Shown one piece after another: positions 1 to 8,126 of a stretch of DNA of 64,000 bases (positions are counted from its first letter, which is position 1; each line of letters opens with the position of its first letter). The position numbers and the translations under genes are program-made. The notes under the pieces are model-generated. The model was not told where the DNA came from and ran no database searches. It was given only the letters and a program-made list of their open reading frames with translations. Source of the stretch: Thermus sp. LT1-2-5 (GTDB lineage: Bacteria > Deinococcota > Deinococci > Deinococcales > Thermaceae); contig NZ_BSRG01000002.1 in NCBI RefSeq assembly GCF_040363165.1, positions 268,154 to 332,153 of the forward strand. The letters are read 5' to 3'.

Positions 1-1011
1 GCCAGGCTCCGGGAAGGGCGGGCCATCGTGGTGGAGGGGCTTTTTGACGCCATCGCCCTGCACCAGATGGGCTTTGGGGAAACCGTGGCCGCACTGGGTT
101 CTGGCCTTTCCGAGGAACAGGCCAGGCTCCTAAAGGCCCAGGAGGTGCGGGAGGTCTACCTGGCCTTTGACGCCGACGAGGCGGGGCAGAAGGCGGCCTT
201 GCAGAGCCTGGACCTGGAGATGGCGCGGCAGTTTCTCTTTTACGCCGTGCGCCTGCCCGCAAAGGACCCCGGGGAGCTCCTCCTTTGGGAAGATGGCCCG
301 GCCCGCTTCCAAAAGGCCTTGGAGGTGGCGCTTCCCGAGGTGGAGTTCCGCTTCCAGGAAGCCGCCAAGGGCCTGGACCTCACCCGGCCCGAGCACAAGC
401 GGAAGGTCCTCGAGGCCCTCACCCCCAGGATGCTCGCCCCCGAGCCCTTCGACCCCGTAGCCGAACGGCTAAAAGCCCTGGTGGTGGAGCGCCTCGGCCT
501 CTCCCCCAGGCAGTTGGAAGAGTACCTGGCAAGCCGCAAACGGGGCCGGCCCGCCCCGCCCCCGCCCCCCAAGGCCGAGCCCAAGGACCGGGCCCTCCTC
601 CTGGAGCTAGACGTCATGGCCCTCCTTCTTTCCCTTCCCGAGGAGCGCTTTTTGGACTGGGTCCTCTACGTTTCCGACCACGTCTGGCCCCCAGCAGGCT
701 CCCTCCTCGCCGAGTTCTTGGACCTGGCCCGGCGGGAACCCCGGCGGGACTACCTGAGGCAGGTGCTAAGCCGCAAGGAGGCGGGGGGGCTCTTTTTGGA
801 AAAGCTCATGATGGCCCCGCCCCTAGAAGAACCCCGCTTCCCCGAGGTAATGGAGAAGACCCTCGCCCGCTTGCGGGAAGCCTACTACCTGGAAAGGCGG
901 GCCAAGCTCAAGGCCCTTTTGGCCCAGGAACCTCGGCTGGAGCTCCTTAAGGAAATCCAGGAGCTGGACCAGGCCATAGAGGCCGAGCGGCGCATCTACC
1001 GGGGGCTATAG
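1..1011 (+). CDS. dnaG: DNA primase, C-terminal part (5' end outside window)
   Basis: Primase that lays RNA primers for replication. The reading frame is open from base 1, so the zinc-binding and most of the catalytic N-terminus lie upstream of the window. The visible 336 residues start inside the TOPRIM domain: the acidic VVEGLFD motif (about residues 10-16) and the metal-binding FDADEAG motif (about 56-62). A proline-rich linker near residues 180-190 leads into a helical C-terminal region expected to bind DnaB helicase. mdh follows 41 bp downstream on the same strand, and the principal sigma factor gene is 3.9 kb away. That is a loosened version of the dnaG-rpoD neighbourhood common in bacteria. 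Family assignment is secure; the start is not visible. Confidence 0.95.
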   Translation, partial: ARLREGRAIVVEGLFDAIALHQMGFGETVAALGSGLSEEQARLLKAQEVREVYLAFDADEAGQKAALQSLDLEMARQFLFYAVRLPAKDPGELLLWEDGPARFQKALEVALPEVEFRFQEAAKGLDLTRPEHKRKVLEALTPRMLAPEPFDPVAERLKALVVERLGLSPRQLEEYLASRKRGRPAPPPPPKAEPKDRALLLELDVMALLLSLPEERFLDWVLYVSDHVWPPAGSLLAEFLDLARREPRRDYLRQVLSRKEAGGLFLEKLMMAPPLEEPRFPEVMEKTLARLREAYYLERRAKLKALLAQEPRLELLKEIQELDQAIEAERRIYRGL

Positions 1012-1015
1012 GGGG

Positions 1016-1021
1016 TAAAAT
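1016..1021 (+). promoter_or_regulatory. possible -10 element for mdh
   Basis: TAAAAT hexamer just after the dnaG stop. It would start a transcript about 25 nt before the mdh ATG, leaving room for the AAGGAGGT site at 1041-1048. No convincing -35 is seen, so co-transcription from dnaG is also possible. Confidence 0.35.
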
Positions 1022-1052
1022 GCCCCTGGGCGTGGGCCCAAAGGAGGTACGC

Positions 1053-2036
1053 ATGAAAAGCCCCGTTCGCGTGGCGGTCACTGGCGCCGCAGGTCAGATC
1101 GGCTATAGCCTCCTCTTCCGCATCGCCGCGGGGGAGATGCTGGGCAAGGACCAGCCCATCATCCTGCAGCTTCTGGAAATCCCCCAAGCCCTGAGAGCCC
1201 TGGAGGGGGTCATCATGGAGCTGGAGGACTGCGCCTTCCCGCTTTTGGCCGGGGTGGTGGCCACCGACGACCCCAAGGTGGCCTTCAAGGACGCAGACTA
1301 CGCCCTTCTGGTGGGGGCGGCCCCCCGCAAGGCGGGCATGGAGCGGCGCGACCTCCTGGAGATGAACGGCAAGATCTTCACCGAGCAGGGCCGGGCCCTG
1401 GCGGAGGTGGCCAAGAAGGAGGTGAAGGTGCTGGTGGTGGGGAACCCGGCCAACACCAACGCCCTCATCGCCTACAAGAACGCCCCGGGCCTAAACCCCC
1501 GGAACTTCACCGCCATGACCCGCCTGGACCACAACCGGGCTAAGGCCCAGCTGGCCAAGAAGACCGGGGTGCCTGTGGACCGGATCCGCCGGATTACGGT
1601 TTGGGGCAACCACTCCTCCACCATGTTCCCCGACCTCTTCCACGCCGAGGTGGAGGGCAGGCCCGCCCTGGAGCTTGTGGACATGGAGTGGTACGAGAAG
1701 GAGTTCATCCCCACCGTGGCCGGGCGGGGTGCCGCCATCATCCAGGCCCGGGGAGCTTCCAGCGCCGCCAGCGCCGCCAACGCCGCCATTGAGCACATCC
1801 GCGACTGGGCCTTGGGCACCCCGGAAGGGGACTGGGTGTCCATGGCCGTGCCCTCCCAAGGGGAGTACGGCATCCCCGAGGGCATCGTCTACTCCTTCCC
1901 CGTGACCGCCAAGGACGGGGAGTACCGCATCGTGGAGGGTCTGGAGGTGAACGCCTTCGCCCGCAAGCGCATGGAGATCACGGCGCAAGAACTCCTAGAC
2001 GAGATGGCGCAGGTGAAGGCCCTTGGCCTCATCTAG
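1053..2036 (+). CDS. mdh: malate dehydrogenase (NAD)
   Basis: Interconverts malate and oxaloacetate with NAD in the TCA cycle; cytoplasmic. The 327-residue product begins with the Rossmann motif TGAAGQIG (residues 10-17). It carries the substrate-loop arginines in [11 protein letters not shown], the RLDHNR segment and the GNHSST histidine region typical of the cytosolic-type MDH family. I chose ATG 1053, giving 327 residues as in the Thermus enzymes, because a strong AAGGAGGT lies at 1041-1048. An in-frame ATG 33 bp upstream would add an unconserved [11 protein letters not shown] extension. Convergent with the phosphoribosyltransferase gene, with 6 bp between them. Confidence 0.97.
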   Translation: MKSPVRVAVTGAAGQIGYSLLFRIAAGEMLGKDQPIILQLLEIPQALRALEGVIMELEDCAFPLLAGVVATDDPKVAFKDADYALLVGAAPRKAGMERRDLLEMNGKIFTEQGRALAEVAKKEVKVLVVGNPANTNALIAYKNAPGLNPRNFTAMTRLDHNRAKAQLAKKTGVPVDRIRRITVWGNHSSTMFPDLFHAEVEGRPALELVDMEWYEKEFIPTVAGRGAAIIQARGASSAASAANAAIEHIRDWALGTPEGDWVSMAVPSQGEYGIPEGIVYSFPVTAKDGEYRIVEGLEVNAFARKRMEITAQELLDEMAQVKALGLI

Positions 2037-2042
2037 GGCCTT

Positions 2043-2498
2043 CTAGCGCCAGACCTCGGGGGCCCAGGGGTAGACCACCCAGGCCCCCGTTTCCTTGGCG
2101 TAGAAATCGGAGCGGTCCGGCACCCGGTTGCGCTCGAGCTTGAAGTGCAAGGTGGCCACCACCGGCACCCCACCCGCCTTTTGGATGCGGGCCTTCACGG
2201 CGTAGGCGGTGCGCCCCGAGTCCCAGACATCGTCCACCAAGACCCGCTTACCCATGAGGAGGGAATCCTCGGGGAACTGGAGGAAAACGGGCTCGGGCAG
2301 GGTTTCCTCCCCCTCTTTGTAGAACATCACCGCCGCGGTGAGGATGTTACGGGCAGAAAGGGCCTGGGCCAGGAGGGCGGCGGGGATGAGGCCCCCCCGG
2401 GCGATGCCCAGGAGGAGGTCAAAGGGCTCCTCCCGAAGACGCTCCGCCAGGGAACGCACCAGGCGCAAAAGCTCTTCCCAGGAGAGGGTTTCCCTCAT
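2043..2498 (-). CDS. type I phosphoribosyltransferase family protein
   Basis: 151-residue protein with the type I PRTase fold. An early LLLGIARGGLIPAALLA segment precedes the PRPP-binding loop VLVDDVWDSGRTAYAV at about residues 86-101. Such proteins transfer phosphoribose to purine bases (hypoxanthine, xanthine, guanine) or serve as regulators. The acceptor cannot be decided from sequence, though length and motif resemble hypoxanthine/xanthine-type enzymes. Its ATG overlaps the lysC stop as TGATG, so the two are translationally coupled, although no functional link between aspartokinase and a PRTase is evident. Confidence 0.85.
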   Translation of the reverse strand: MRETLSWEELLRLVRSLAERLREEPFDLLLGIARGGLIPAALLAQALSARNILTAAVMFYKEGEETLPEPVFLQFPEDSLLMGKRVLVDDVWDSGRTAYAVKARIQKAGGVPVVATLHFKLERNRVPDRSDFYAKETGAWVVYPWAPEVWR

Positions 2499-2983
2499 CA
2501 GGGCCTGTCCAGCTCAAAGGCCTGGTGCACGGCGCGCAAGGCGGCCTCGGCATGCTCGGCGGGGATGATGACGGAAATCCGCACCTCGCTGGTGGCGATC
2601 ATCTCGATGTTGGCCCCGGTGGAGGCCACCGCCTGGAACATCTTGGCGGGGATCTCCGGGGCGGAGGCGAGCCCCACCCCCACGATGGACACCTTGGCGA
2701 TGTCGGGCCTCAGGATGGCCTCGCCCCCAATCTCGGCCAAGACCGGCTCCAGGGCCTCCAGGGCCTCCTGAGCGAAATCCTTCTTGACCGTGAAGGCCAT
2801 CTGCTGCCTCGAGGGGTCGTGGCCGGGCACCCCCTGGATGATCATGTCCACGGCGATGCCCCGCTCCGCTAAGGCCTGGAAGACCTTGGCGGCGATGCCC
2901 GGCTGGTCGGGAATGCCGATAAGCCCAATCTGGGCGTGGTCCAGGTCCAAGGCCGCGCCCGTCACCACCTTGCCCATCTCCAT
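2498..2983 (-). CDS. aspartate kinase beta subunit, in-frame internal start
   Basis: In-frame internal gene of 161 residues beginning MEMGKVVTGAAL and consisting only of the two ACT domains. The internal ATG (2983-2981) is preceded on the minus strand by AAGGAGGT, with CAAC as spacer: a full-strength ribosome site inside a coding region. The length equals that of the beta subunit described for Thermus aspartokinase, which assembles with the full-length alpha chain. The site is seen directly; its use here is inferred from the family. Confidence 0.88.
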   Translation of the reverse strand: MEMGKVVTGAALDLDHAQIGLIGIPDQPGIAAKVFQALAERGIAVDMIIQGVPGHDPSRQQMAFTVKKDFAQEALEALEPVLAEIGGEAILRPDIAKVSIVGVGLASAPEIPAKMFQAVASTGANIEMIATSEVRISVIIPAEHAEAALRAVHQAFELDRP

Positions 2984-3715
2984 GTTGACCTCCTTCACCA
3001 GGGTACCGGGGTTATAGGAGAAGCTGCTGCGCACGTGAAGCACCACCCCATAGCGCTTGGCGTAGTAGACCGCCCGGGGATGGAGCACCCTGGCCCCCAG
3101 GGCCGCCATCTCCAGCATCTGGTCGTAGCCGATGACCTCCAGTTTCCTCGCCTCGGGGATCAGGTGGGGATCGGTGGTGTAGACCCCTTCCGTGTCCGTG
3201 TAGATCTCGCACTCCTTGGCCCCCAAGGCGGCGGCGATGGCCACGGCGGTGGTGTCCGAACCGCCCCGGCCCAGGGTGGTGATCTCCCCTTGCGGGGTGG
3301 TGCCCATGAAGCCGGCAATCACCGCCACGTAGCCTTGGTCCATGGCCTCTTGGATGCGCCTGGGGTCCACCTCGAGGATGCGGGCGTCGCCATAGCGGCC
3401 GTCTGTGGTGATGCCGATCTGGTGCTGGACAAACCCCTTAGCGGGGATGCCCATGGCCCAAAGCTGCATGGAGAGAAGGGCCACGGACACCTGCTCCCCT
3501 GTGGTGGTGAGGAGGTCCAACTCGCGAAAAGGAGGTCTCGGGTTCACCCGCTTGGCCAGGGCGATGAGCTCGTCCGTGGTGTGCCCCATGGCCGAAACCA
3601 CCACCGCAAGTTTATGCCCCTTCTCCCGATAATGGGCGATGCGCTGGGCTACTTTGTGGATGCGCTCCAGGTCGCCCACGGAGGTGCCGCCGTACTTTTG
3701 TACCACCAGGGCCAC
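2498..3715 (-). CDS. lysC: aspartate kinase, full-length alpha subunit
   Basis: Phosphorylates aspartate, the first step towards threonine and methionine (Thermus makes lysine through the alpha-aminoadipate route). The 405 residues start with the kinase motif VVQKYGGTSVGD. The amino-acid kinase core includes TLGRGGSDTTAVA. Two ACT regulatory domains follow from about residue 260, where allosteric inhibition by threonine would act. GTG start at 3715 with GGAAGGAGG just upstream. The ACT half is also made separately from an internal start (next entry), as known for Thermus alpha2beta2 aspartokinases. A promoter sits in the 88-bp divergent region shared with rsmC. Confidence 0.95.
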   Translation of the reverse strand: MALVVQKYGGTSVGDLERIHKVAQRIAHYREKGHKLAVVVSAMGHTTDELIALAKRVNPRPPFRELDLLTTTGEQVSVALLSMQLWAMGIPAKGFVQHQIGITTDGRYGDARILEVDPRRIQEAMDQGYVAVIAGFMGTTPQGEITTLGRGGSDTTAVAIAAALGAKECEIYTDTEGVYTTDPHLIPEARKLEVIGYDQMLEMAALGARVLHPRAVYYAKRYGVVLHVRSSFSYNPGTLVKEVNMEMGKVVTGAALDLDHAQIGLIGIPDQPGIAAKVFQALAERGIAVDMIIQGVPGHDPSRQQMAFTVKKDFAQEALEALEPVLAEIGGEAILRPDIAKVSIVGVGLASAPEIPAKMFQAVASTGANIEMIATSEVRISVIIPAEHAEAALRAVHQAFELDRP

Positions 3716-3754
3716 GCTCGCCTCCTTCCCGCCCCAGGGGCGGTTTGAAGAGGA

Positions 3755-3783
3755 ATACTATCACATTTGCCCTTCCTCCCCAA
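3755..3783 (-). promoter_or_regulatory. promoter for lysC
   Basis: On the minus strand, TTGGGG (3783-3778), a 17-bp spacer and TAGTAT (3760-3755). The implied start gives a leader of about 30 nt that contains the GGAAGGAGG site. It overlaps the oppositely oriented rsmC promoter, so the two probably exclude each other. Confidence 0.6.
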
Positions 3784-3795
3784 GCCCCGTATCCT
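3767..3795 (+). promoter_or_regulatory. leaderless promoter for rsmC
   Basis: TTGCCC (3767-3772), 17-bp spacer, TATCCT (3790-3795), then 8 nt to the GTG start codon. There is no Shine-Dalgarno sequence. The geometry predicts a leaderless mRNA. Confidence 0.6.
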
Positions 3796-3803
3796 GAAAA
3801 GAC

Positions 3804-4925
3804 GTGAGCCTGACCCTAAAGGCCTACCACCGCCTTACCCCCCTGCCCCGGGAGGGCGGCCTTCTTTACGTGAAACCGGGCGCGCGGGGCTACCGGGACC
3901 CGGTCTACGACGCCTTGCAAAAGGCGGTGGCCCCCTTTGGGAAGCGCGCCTTGGACCTGAACCCCGGCGTGGGCTGGGCCAGCCTCCCCCTGGAGGGGAA
4001 GATGGAGGTGGAACGGCTGGAAACCTCCCGGGCCGCTTTCCGCTGCCTAGCGGAAAGCGGCCTAAAAGCGCGCCTCGCCCCCCCGTGGGAAGCGGAGGAA
4101 GGGGCTTACGACCTGGTGGTCCTGGCCCTACCCGCAGGCCGGGGCACGGCCTACGTGGAGGCCAGCTTGGTGGCGGCCGCCAGGGCCTTGCGCCTTGGAG
4201 GAAGGATGTACCTGGCGGGGGACAAGAACAAGGGCTTTGAGCGCTACTTCAAGGAGGCCAAGCAGCTCCTGGGGTACGGGGAGGTGGTGGGGCGGGAAGG
4301 CCCTGTGCGGGTAGCCCTCTTGGAGAAGGAGAAGGAGGCCCCACCCCTGCCTCCCCTTTGGCGAAGCTTCCCAGCGCAAATCCTGGGGGAAACCTTCACC
4401 TTTTTCCACCTTCCCGGGGTCTTCTCCGCGGGCAAGGTGGACCCCGCTTCCCTGTTGCTCCTGGAAGCCCTGGGCCCAGAGGAGGTGCGGGGCAAGCGGG
4501 TGTTGGACCTGGGGGCAGGCTACGGGGCCCTCACCCTGCCCCTGGCCCGATGGGGAGGCAAGGTGACCGCGGTGGAGGACGATCTGGTTTCCGTGCTCTC
4601 TTTAGAGCGGAGCCTGGCGGAAAACCACCTCTCGGCCCGGGTCCTGCACTCGGATGTGGACGAGGCCTTGACGGAAGGCGAGGAGTTTGACATCATAGTG
4701 ACGAACCCCCCCTTTCACGTGGGGGGTGCGGTCATCCTGGATGTGGCCCAGGCGTTCGTGGAAGCGGCGGCGGCCCGGCTAGCGCCGGGCGGTGGGTTTT
4801 TCCTGGTGGCTAACCCCTTTCTCAAGTACGAGCCCTTGCTGGAGGAACGTTTCGGCGCCTTCAAAACCCTCTTGGTGAGGGAGTACAAGGTGCTTTACGC
4901 AAAAAAGGAGGGAGGACGGCGTTGA
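3804..4925 (+). CDS. rsmC: 16S rRNA guanine-N2 methyltransferase RsmC-like
   Basis: S-adenosylmethionine-dependent rRNA methyltransferase. The 373 residues form two tandem Rossmann methyltransferase domains, as in RsmC. The N-terminal copy (about 1-180) is degenerate, with NPGVGWAS in place of motif I. The C-terminal copy has an intact [16 protein letters not shown] (about 233-248) and the N2-guanine signature NPPF at 301-304. Thermus RsmC modifies G1207 of 16S rRNA, the likely substrate here. GTG start at 3804 chosen from the leaderless promoter spacing. The stop overlaps the TTG start of the sigma factor gene, implying coupling. Confidence 0.88.
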   Translation: MSLTLKAYHRLTPLPREGGLLYVKPGARGYRDPVYDALQKAVAPFGKRALDLNPGVGWASLPLEGKMEVERLETSRAAFRCLAESGLKARLAPPWEAEEGAYDLVVLALPAGRGTAYVEASLVAAARALRLGGRMYLAGDKNKGFERYFKEAKQLLGYGEVVGREGPVRVALLEKEKEAPPLPPLWRSFPAQILGETFTFFHLPGVFSAGKVDPASLLLLEALGPEEVRGKRVLDLGAGYGALTLPLARWGGKVTAVEDDLVSVLSLERSLAENHLSARVLHSDVDEALTEGEEFDIIVTNPPFHVGGAVILDVAQAFVEAAAARLAPGGGFFLVANPFLKYEPLLEERFGAFKTLLVREYKVLYAKKEGGRR

Positions 4926-6235
4926 AAAAGGCCAAGACCAAGAAGACGAAGGTAGAGGAAATCGAGGCCAAGGACACCCTCACCGCCTTAGAAGCCCTTC
5001 CCGAGGCGGAGGCCCCGGCGGAGGACCTCGCCGACCTCCCCGACCCCGACCCTGAGCTCCTGGAAGCCGAGGGGGACCTGGCCCTTTTGGACGAGGGGCT
5101 GGACCTGGACGCTGACCTCCTCCTCCCCGAGGCGGAGGGCGAGGAGGTCTTTGAGGAGGCGGAGGAGGAGCTCGCCCTTCCCAAGGTTTCCACCTCCGAC
5201 CCCGTGCGCCAGTACCTGCACGAGATTGGGCAGGTGCCCCTCCTCACCCTCGAGGAGGAGATCGAGCTGGCCAGGAAGGTGGAGGAGGGGATGGAGGCCA
5301 TTAAGAAGCTCTCCGAGGCCACGGGGCTGGACCAGGACCTCATCCGGGAGGTGGTGCGGGCCAAGATCCTGGGCACCGCCCGTATCCAGGAAATCCCGGG
5401 CCTCAAGGGCAGGCTGGACCCTAAGACGGTGGAGGAGGTGGACCAGAAGCTCAAAAGCCTCCCCAAGGAGCTCAAGCGCTACCTGCACATCGCCCGGGAA
5501 GGGGAGGCGGCGCGGCAGCACCTCATCGAGGCCAACCTGCGCCTGGTGGTCTCCATCGCCAAGAAGTACACCGGGCGGGGGCTATCCTTCCTGGACTTGA
5601 TCCAGGAAGGTAACCAGGGCCTCATCCGGGCGGTGGAGAAGTTTGAGTACAAGCGCCGCTTCAAGTTCTCCACCTACGCCACCTGGTGGATCCGCCAGGC
5701 CATCAACCGGGCCATCGCCGACCAGGCCCGGACCATCCGCATCCCGGTCCACATGGTGGAAACCATCAACAAGCTCTCCCGCACCGCAAGGCAGCTACAG
5801 CAGGAGCTGGGCCGGGAGCCCACCTACGAGGAGATCGCCGAGGCCATGGGTCCGGGCTGGGACGCCAAGCGGGTGGAGGAAACCCTGAAAATCGCCCAGG
5901 AACCCGTGTCCCTGGAAACCCCCATTGGGGACGAGAAGGATAGCTTCTACGGCGACTTCATCCCCGATGAGCACCTCCCCTCCCCCGTGGAGGCGGCGGC
6001 GCAAAGCCTCCTCTCCGAGGAGCTGGAAAAGGCCCTCTCCAAGCTCTCCGAGCGGGAGGCCATGGTGCTCAAGCTCCGCAAAGGGCTCATCGACGGCCGG
6101 GAGCACACCCTAGAGGAGGTAGGGGCCTTCTTCGGCGTGACCCGGGAACGGATCCGCCAGATTGAGAACAAGGCCCTAAGGAAGCTCAAGTACCACGAGT
6201 CCCGTACGCGGAAGCTCCGGGACTTCCTGGACTAA
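4922..6235 (+). CDS. rpoD: principal sigma factor (sigma-70, SigA)
   Basis: Housekeeping sigma subunit that recognises the -35/-10 promoters seen throughout this window. The 437 residues begin with an acidic Lys-capped region (about 1-90) rich in Glu, Asp and Leu. Then come region 1.2 ([17 protein letters not shown]), region 2 with the -10-melting [16 protein letters not shown], region 3 ([15 protein letters not shown]), and region 4 with the -35-binding helix-turn-helix [19 protein letters not shown]. Conserved parts are near-identical to the Thermus SigA I know; the acidic N-terminus differs and makes the protein slightly longer. The start is a TTG inside the rsmC stop (GTTGA), preceded by GGAGGGAGG. 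Confidence 0.97.
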   Translation: MKKAKTKKTKVEEIEAKDTLTALEALPEAEAPAEDLADLPDPDPELLEAEGDLALLDEGLDLDADLLLPEAEGEEVFEEAEEELALPKVSTSDPVRQYLHEIGQVPLLTLEEEIELARKVEEGMEAIKKLSEATGLDQDLIREVVRAKILGTARIQEIPGLKGRLDPKTVEEVDQKLKSLPKELKRYLHIAREGEAARQHLIEANLRLVVSIAKKYTGRGLSFLDLIQEGNQGLIRAVEKFEYKRRFKFSTYATWWIRQAINRAIADQARTIRIPVHMVETINKLSRTARQLQQELGREPTYEEIAEAMGPGWDAKRVEETLKIAQEPVSLETPIGDEKDSFYGDFIPDEHLPSPVEAAAQSLLSEELEKALSKLSEREAMVLKLRKGLIDGREHTLEEVGAFFGVTRERIRQIENKALRKLKYHESRTRKLRDFLD

Positions 6236-6241
6236 GCCGCT

Positions 6242-6262
6242 GGCCCCGCCTGGGGCCCTTTT
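6242..6262 (+). terminator. rho-independent terminator after rpoD
   Basis: GGCCCC-GCCT-GGGGCC hairpin (6242-6257) followed by CTTTT, six bases after the sigma factor stop. Confidence 0.75.
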
Positions 6263-6263
6263 C

Positions 6264-7088
6264 ATGGACGCCACCGGGCTCGCCTTGGGCTTCGGCCTCC
6301 TCTCGGCTCTCGCCTGGGGGGCGGGGGACTTCGGGGGCGGGATGGCCGCCAAAACCGCCCGCACCCAGGCCGTGGTCCTCTGGGCCTCCCTCCTGGGAGG
6401 GCTCCTCTTCCTGGTTTTGGCCCAAGCCCGCCAGGAACCCTTTCGCCCCCCTGACCTGCCCTTCGCCCTTTTGGGCGGGGCTTTGGGCACCGTGGGCCTC
6501 TACAGCCTTTACCGGGCCCTGGCCCAAGGGACCATGAGCCTGGCCGCCCCTGTGGCCGGGGTGGTGGGGGCCGCCCTCCCCGTGGCTTGGGGCCTCTTCC
6601 AGGAGGGGTGGCCCGGAACCGGGCCCGCCTTGGGCCTGGGGGTGGGGCTTTGGGGGGTCTGGCTGGCCTCGAGGCCCGAAGGCAACGCCAACCTCCTAGG
6701 CCTTCCCTGGGCCCTCCTCGCCGGGCTAGGCTTTGGCGGCTTCTACGTCCTCATGGACCGGGTGGAGGGCCTCCTCTGGCCCGCTGCCTTGGGCAAGCTC
6801 ACCGCCTTCACCCTGGTCCTCCTCGTCTCCTCCCCGCCCAAGGCCCACCTGCCCAAGGCCGCCCTCCCTTGGGTCCTCCTCGCCGCCTTGGGGGACGCCG
6901 GGGGCAACCTCTTCTTCCTCCTCGCCGCCCAAGCGGGGCGGCTGGACGTGGCCGCTTTGGTTTCCTCCTTCTACCCCGCCACCACCGTGGCCTTGGCCTG
7001 GCTCCTCTTAGGGGAGCGCCTCGGCCCTGTGCGCACCCTTGGGGTGCTCCTAAGCCTCCTGGCCTTGGGCCTCATCGCCTTGGGCTAA
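6264..7088 (+). CDS. EamA/DMT-family membrane transporter
   Basis: 274-residue integral membrane protein with about ten hydrophobic helices arranged as two repeats, the drug/metabolite transporter (EamA) architecture. The second repeat ends in ATTVALAWLLLGERLGPVRTLGVLLS, the usual last-helix pattern. Substrate is unknown; family members export amino acids or other small metabolites. The ATG lies one base after the T-run of the rpoD terminator and no ribosome site or -10 is evident, so expression probably depends on read-through or a later start. Its 3' end overlaps the convergent phosphoesterase gene by 17 bp. Confidence 0.85.
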   Translation: MDATGLALGFGLLSALAWGAGDFGGGMAAKTARTQAVVLWASLLGGLLFLVLAQARQEPFRPPDLPFALLGGALGTVGLYSLYRALAQGTMSLAAPVAGVVGAALPVAWGLFQEGWPGTGPALGLGVGLWGVWLASRPEGNANLLGLPWALLAGLGFGGFYVLMDRVEGLLWPAALGKLTAFTLVLLVSSPPKAHLPKAALPWVLLAALGDAGGNLFFLLAAQAGRLDVAALVSSFYPATTVALAWLLLGERLGPVRTLGVLLSLLALGLIALG

Positions 7089-7578
7089 GGAGGGGAAACC
7101 GCGCCACCTCCACCAAGTCTTCCCCCTCCTGGTCCTTGACCAAGGCCACCTCCTTGACCCAAAAGGAACGCCGGGGTGGAGGGGGAAGTTGTTCCGCCAA
7201 GGCCTTGGCCTCCGCCTCGCCAAGCCCCAAGGCCAGGGTGATGTGGGGCAGGTAGCTTGGGCCCTCGATCTCCTTCAAGGGCGGGGCCAGGGGCTCCAGG
7301 GCATGGAAGAGTCGTCGGAAAGGCGTGCCGCCGTAGGCCCGTAGGTAGACCACCCCTTGGGGAAAATAACCCCAAGCGCCAAGCCGCAGGCGAAAGGGAG
7401 CGTGCCCCCTCAGAATACCCTCCAAGGCGATCTTCAGGGCCTCCTCTTCATAGGGCCACTCGAAGGGCTGGCGCAGGTTCAGGTGAGGTGGGCCAAACCC
7501 CCGCACCCCGTGGCGGGCCTGCAAGCCTTCCAAAAAGGCCTGCAGGTCAGGGGGTGGCCACACCAGCACCCCGTACAC
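7072..7578 (-). CDS. 2H phosphoesterase / RNA 2',3'-cyclic phosphodiesterase-like
   Basis: 168-residue protein of the LigT/2H superfamily, which open cyclic phosphates on RNA or nucleotides using two His-x-(Thr/Ser) motifs. The second motif is clear (PHITLAL, about residue 127). The first reads HLNLRQPF (about residue 32), with Asn instead of Thr/Ser, so full activity is uncertain. I chose GTG 7578 (MYGVLVWPPP): it lies 6 nt after TATACT and begins at the first conserved strand. A longer frame starting 39 bp upstream would pass through the promoter. Divergent from the Nudix gene. Confidence 0.7.
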   Translation of the reverse strand: MYGVLVWPPPDLQAFLEGLQARHGVRGFGPPHLNLRQPFEWPYEEEALKIALEGILRGHAPFRLRLGAWGYFPQGVVYLRAYGGTPFRRLFHALEPLAPPLKEIEGPSYLPHITLALGLGEAEAKALAEQLPPPPRRSFWVKEVALVKDQEGEDLVEVARFPLLSPRR

Positions 7579-7584
7579 GCCGCC

Positions 7585-7590
7585 AGTATA
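7585..7590 (-). promoter_or_regulatory. -10 element of leaderless phosphoesterase gene
   Basis: TATACT on the minus strand, 6 nt before the GTG at 7578. No strong -35 seen. Confidence 0.6.
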
Positions 7591-7625
7591 CCCTGCCTCC
7601 CCAAAACGGCCTCTCAAGCCTCCTG

Positions 7626-7631
7626 TACCAT
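7626..7631 (+). promoter_or_regulatory. -10 element of leaderless Nudix gene
   Basis: TACCAT ending 6 nt before the GTG at 7638, the same spacing as the divergent partner. Confidence 0.5.
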
Positions 7632-7637
7632 GGAGGC

Positions 7638-8126
7638 GTGAGCCGCACCTACCTCTACCGCGGGCGCATCCTGAACCTAGCCCTGGAAGGGCGCTACGAG
7701 ATCGTGGAGCACAAACCGGCGGTGGCCGTGATCGCCCTTCAGGAGGGCAAGATGCTCTTCGTGCGGCAGCCGCGCCCCGCCGTGGGCCTCGCCCCCTTGG
7801 AGATCCCGGCGGGGCTTATCGAGCCCGGGGAAGACCCCCTGGCGGCAGCCCAAAGGGAGCTCGCCGAGGAAACGGGGCTCACCGGGGACCTCACCTATCT
7901 CTTTAGCTTTTACGTCTCCCCAGGCTTCACCGACGAAAAGGCCTTCGTCTTCCTGGCGGAAAACCTGAGGGAAGCCCGGGCCACCCCCGACGAGGAGGAG
8001 GACATAGAGGTGGTCTGGCTAGACCCGGAGGAAGCCCTGGCCCTGCACCGTCGGGGCGAGGCGGAGTTTTCCGCCACAGGGCTTGTGGGGGTCCTCTACT
8101 ACCATGCTTTTCTCCGAGGTCGCTGA
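7638..8126 (+). CDS. Nudix hydrolase, ADP-ribose pyrophosphatase type
   Basis: Hydrolyses ADP-ribose to AMP and ribose 5-phosphate. The 162 residues contain the Nudix box with its REL.EE.G core (QRELAEETGL), preceded by the IPAGLIEPGEDP loop and followed by the SPGFTDEK segment typical of ADP-ribose pyrophosphatases. The sequence closely resembles T. thermophilus Ndx4 (ADPRase). I chose GTG 7638 because the frame upstream is not conserved-looking and a -10 lies 6 nt away; the T. thermophilus protein has a few extra N-terminal residues. It overlaps ribF by 23 bp, suggesting coupled expression of two nucleotide-cofactor genes. Confidence 0.9.
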   Translation: MSRTYLYRGRILNLALEGRYEIVEHKPAVAVIALQEGKMLFVRQPRPAVGLAPLEIPAGLIEPGEDPLAAAQRELAEETGLTGDLTYLFSFYVSPGFTDEKAFVFLAENLREARATPDEEEDIEVVWLDPEEALALHRRGEAEFSATGLVGVLYYHAFLRGR

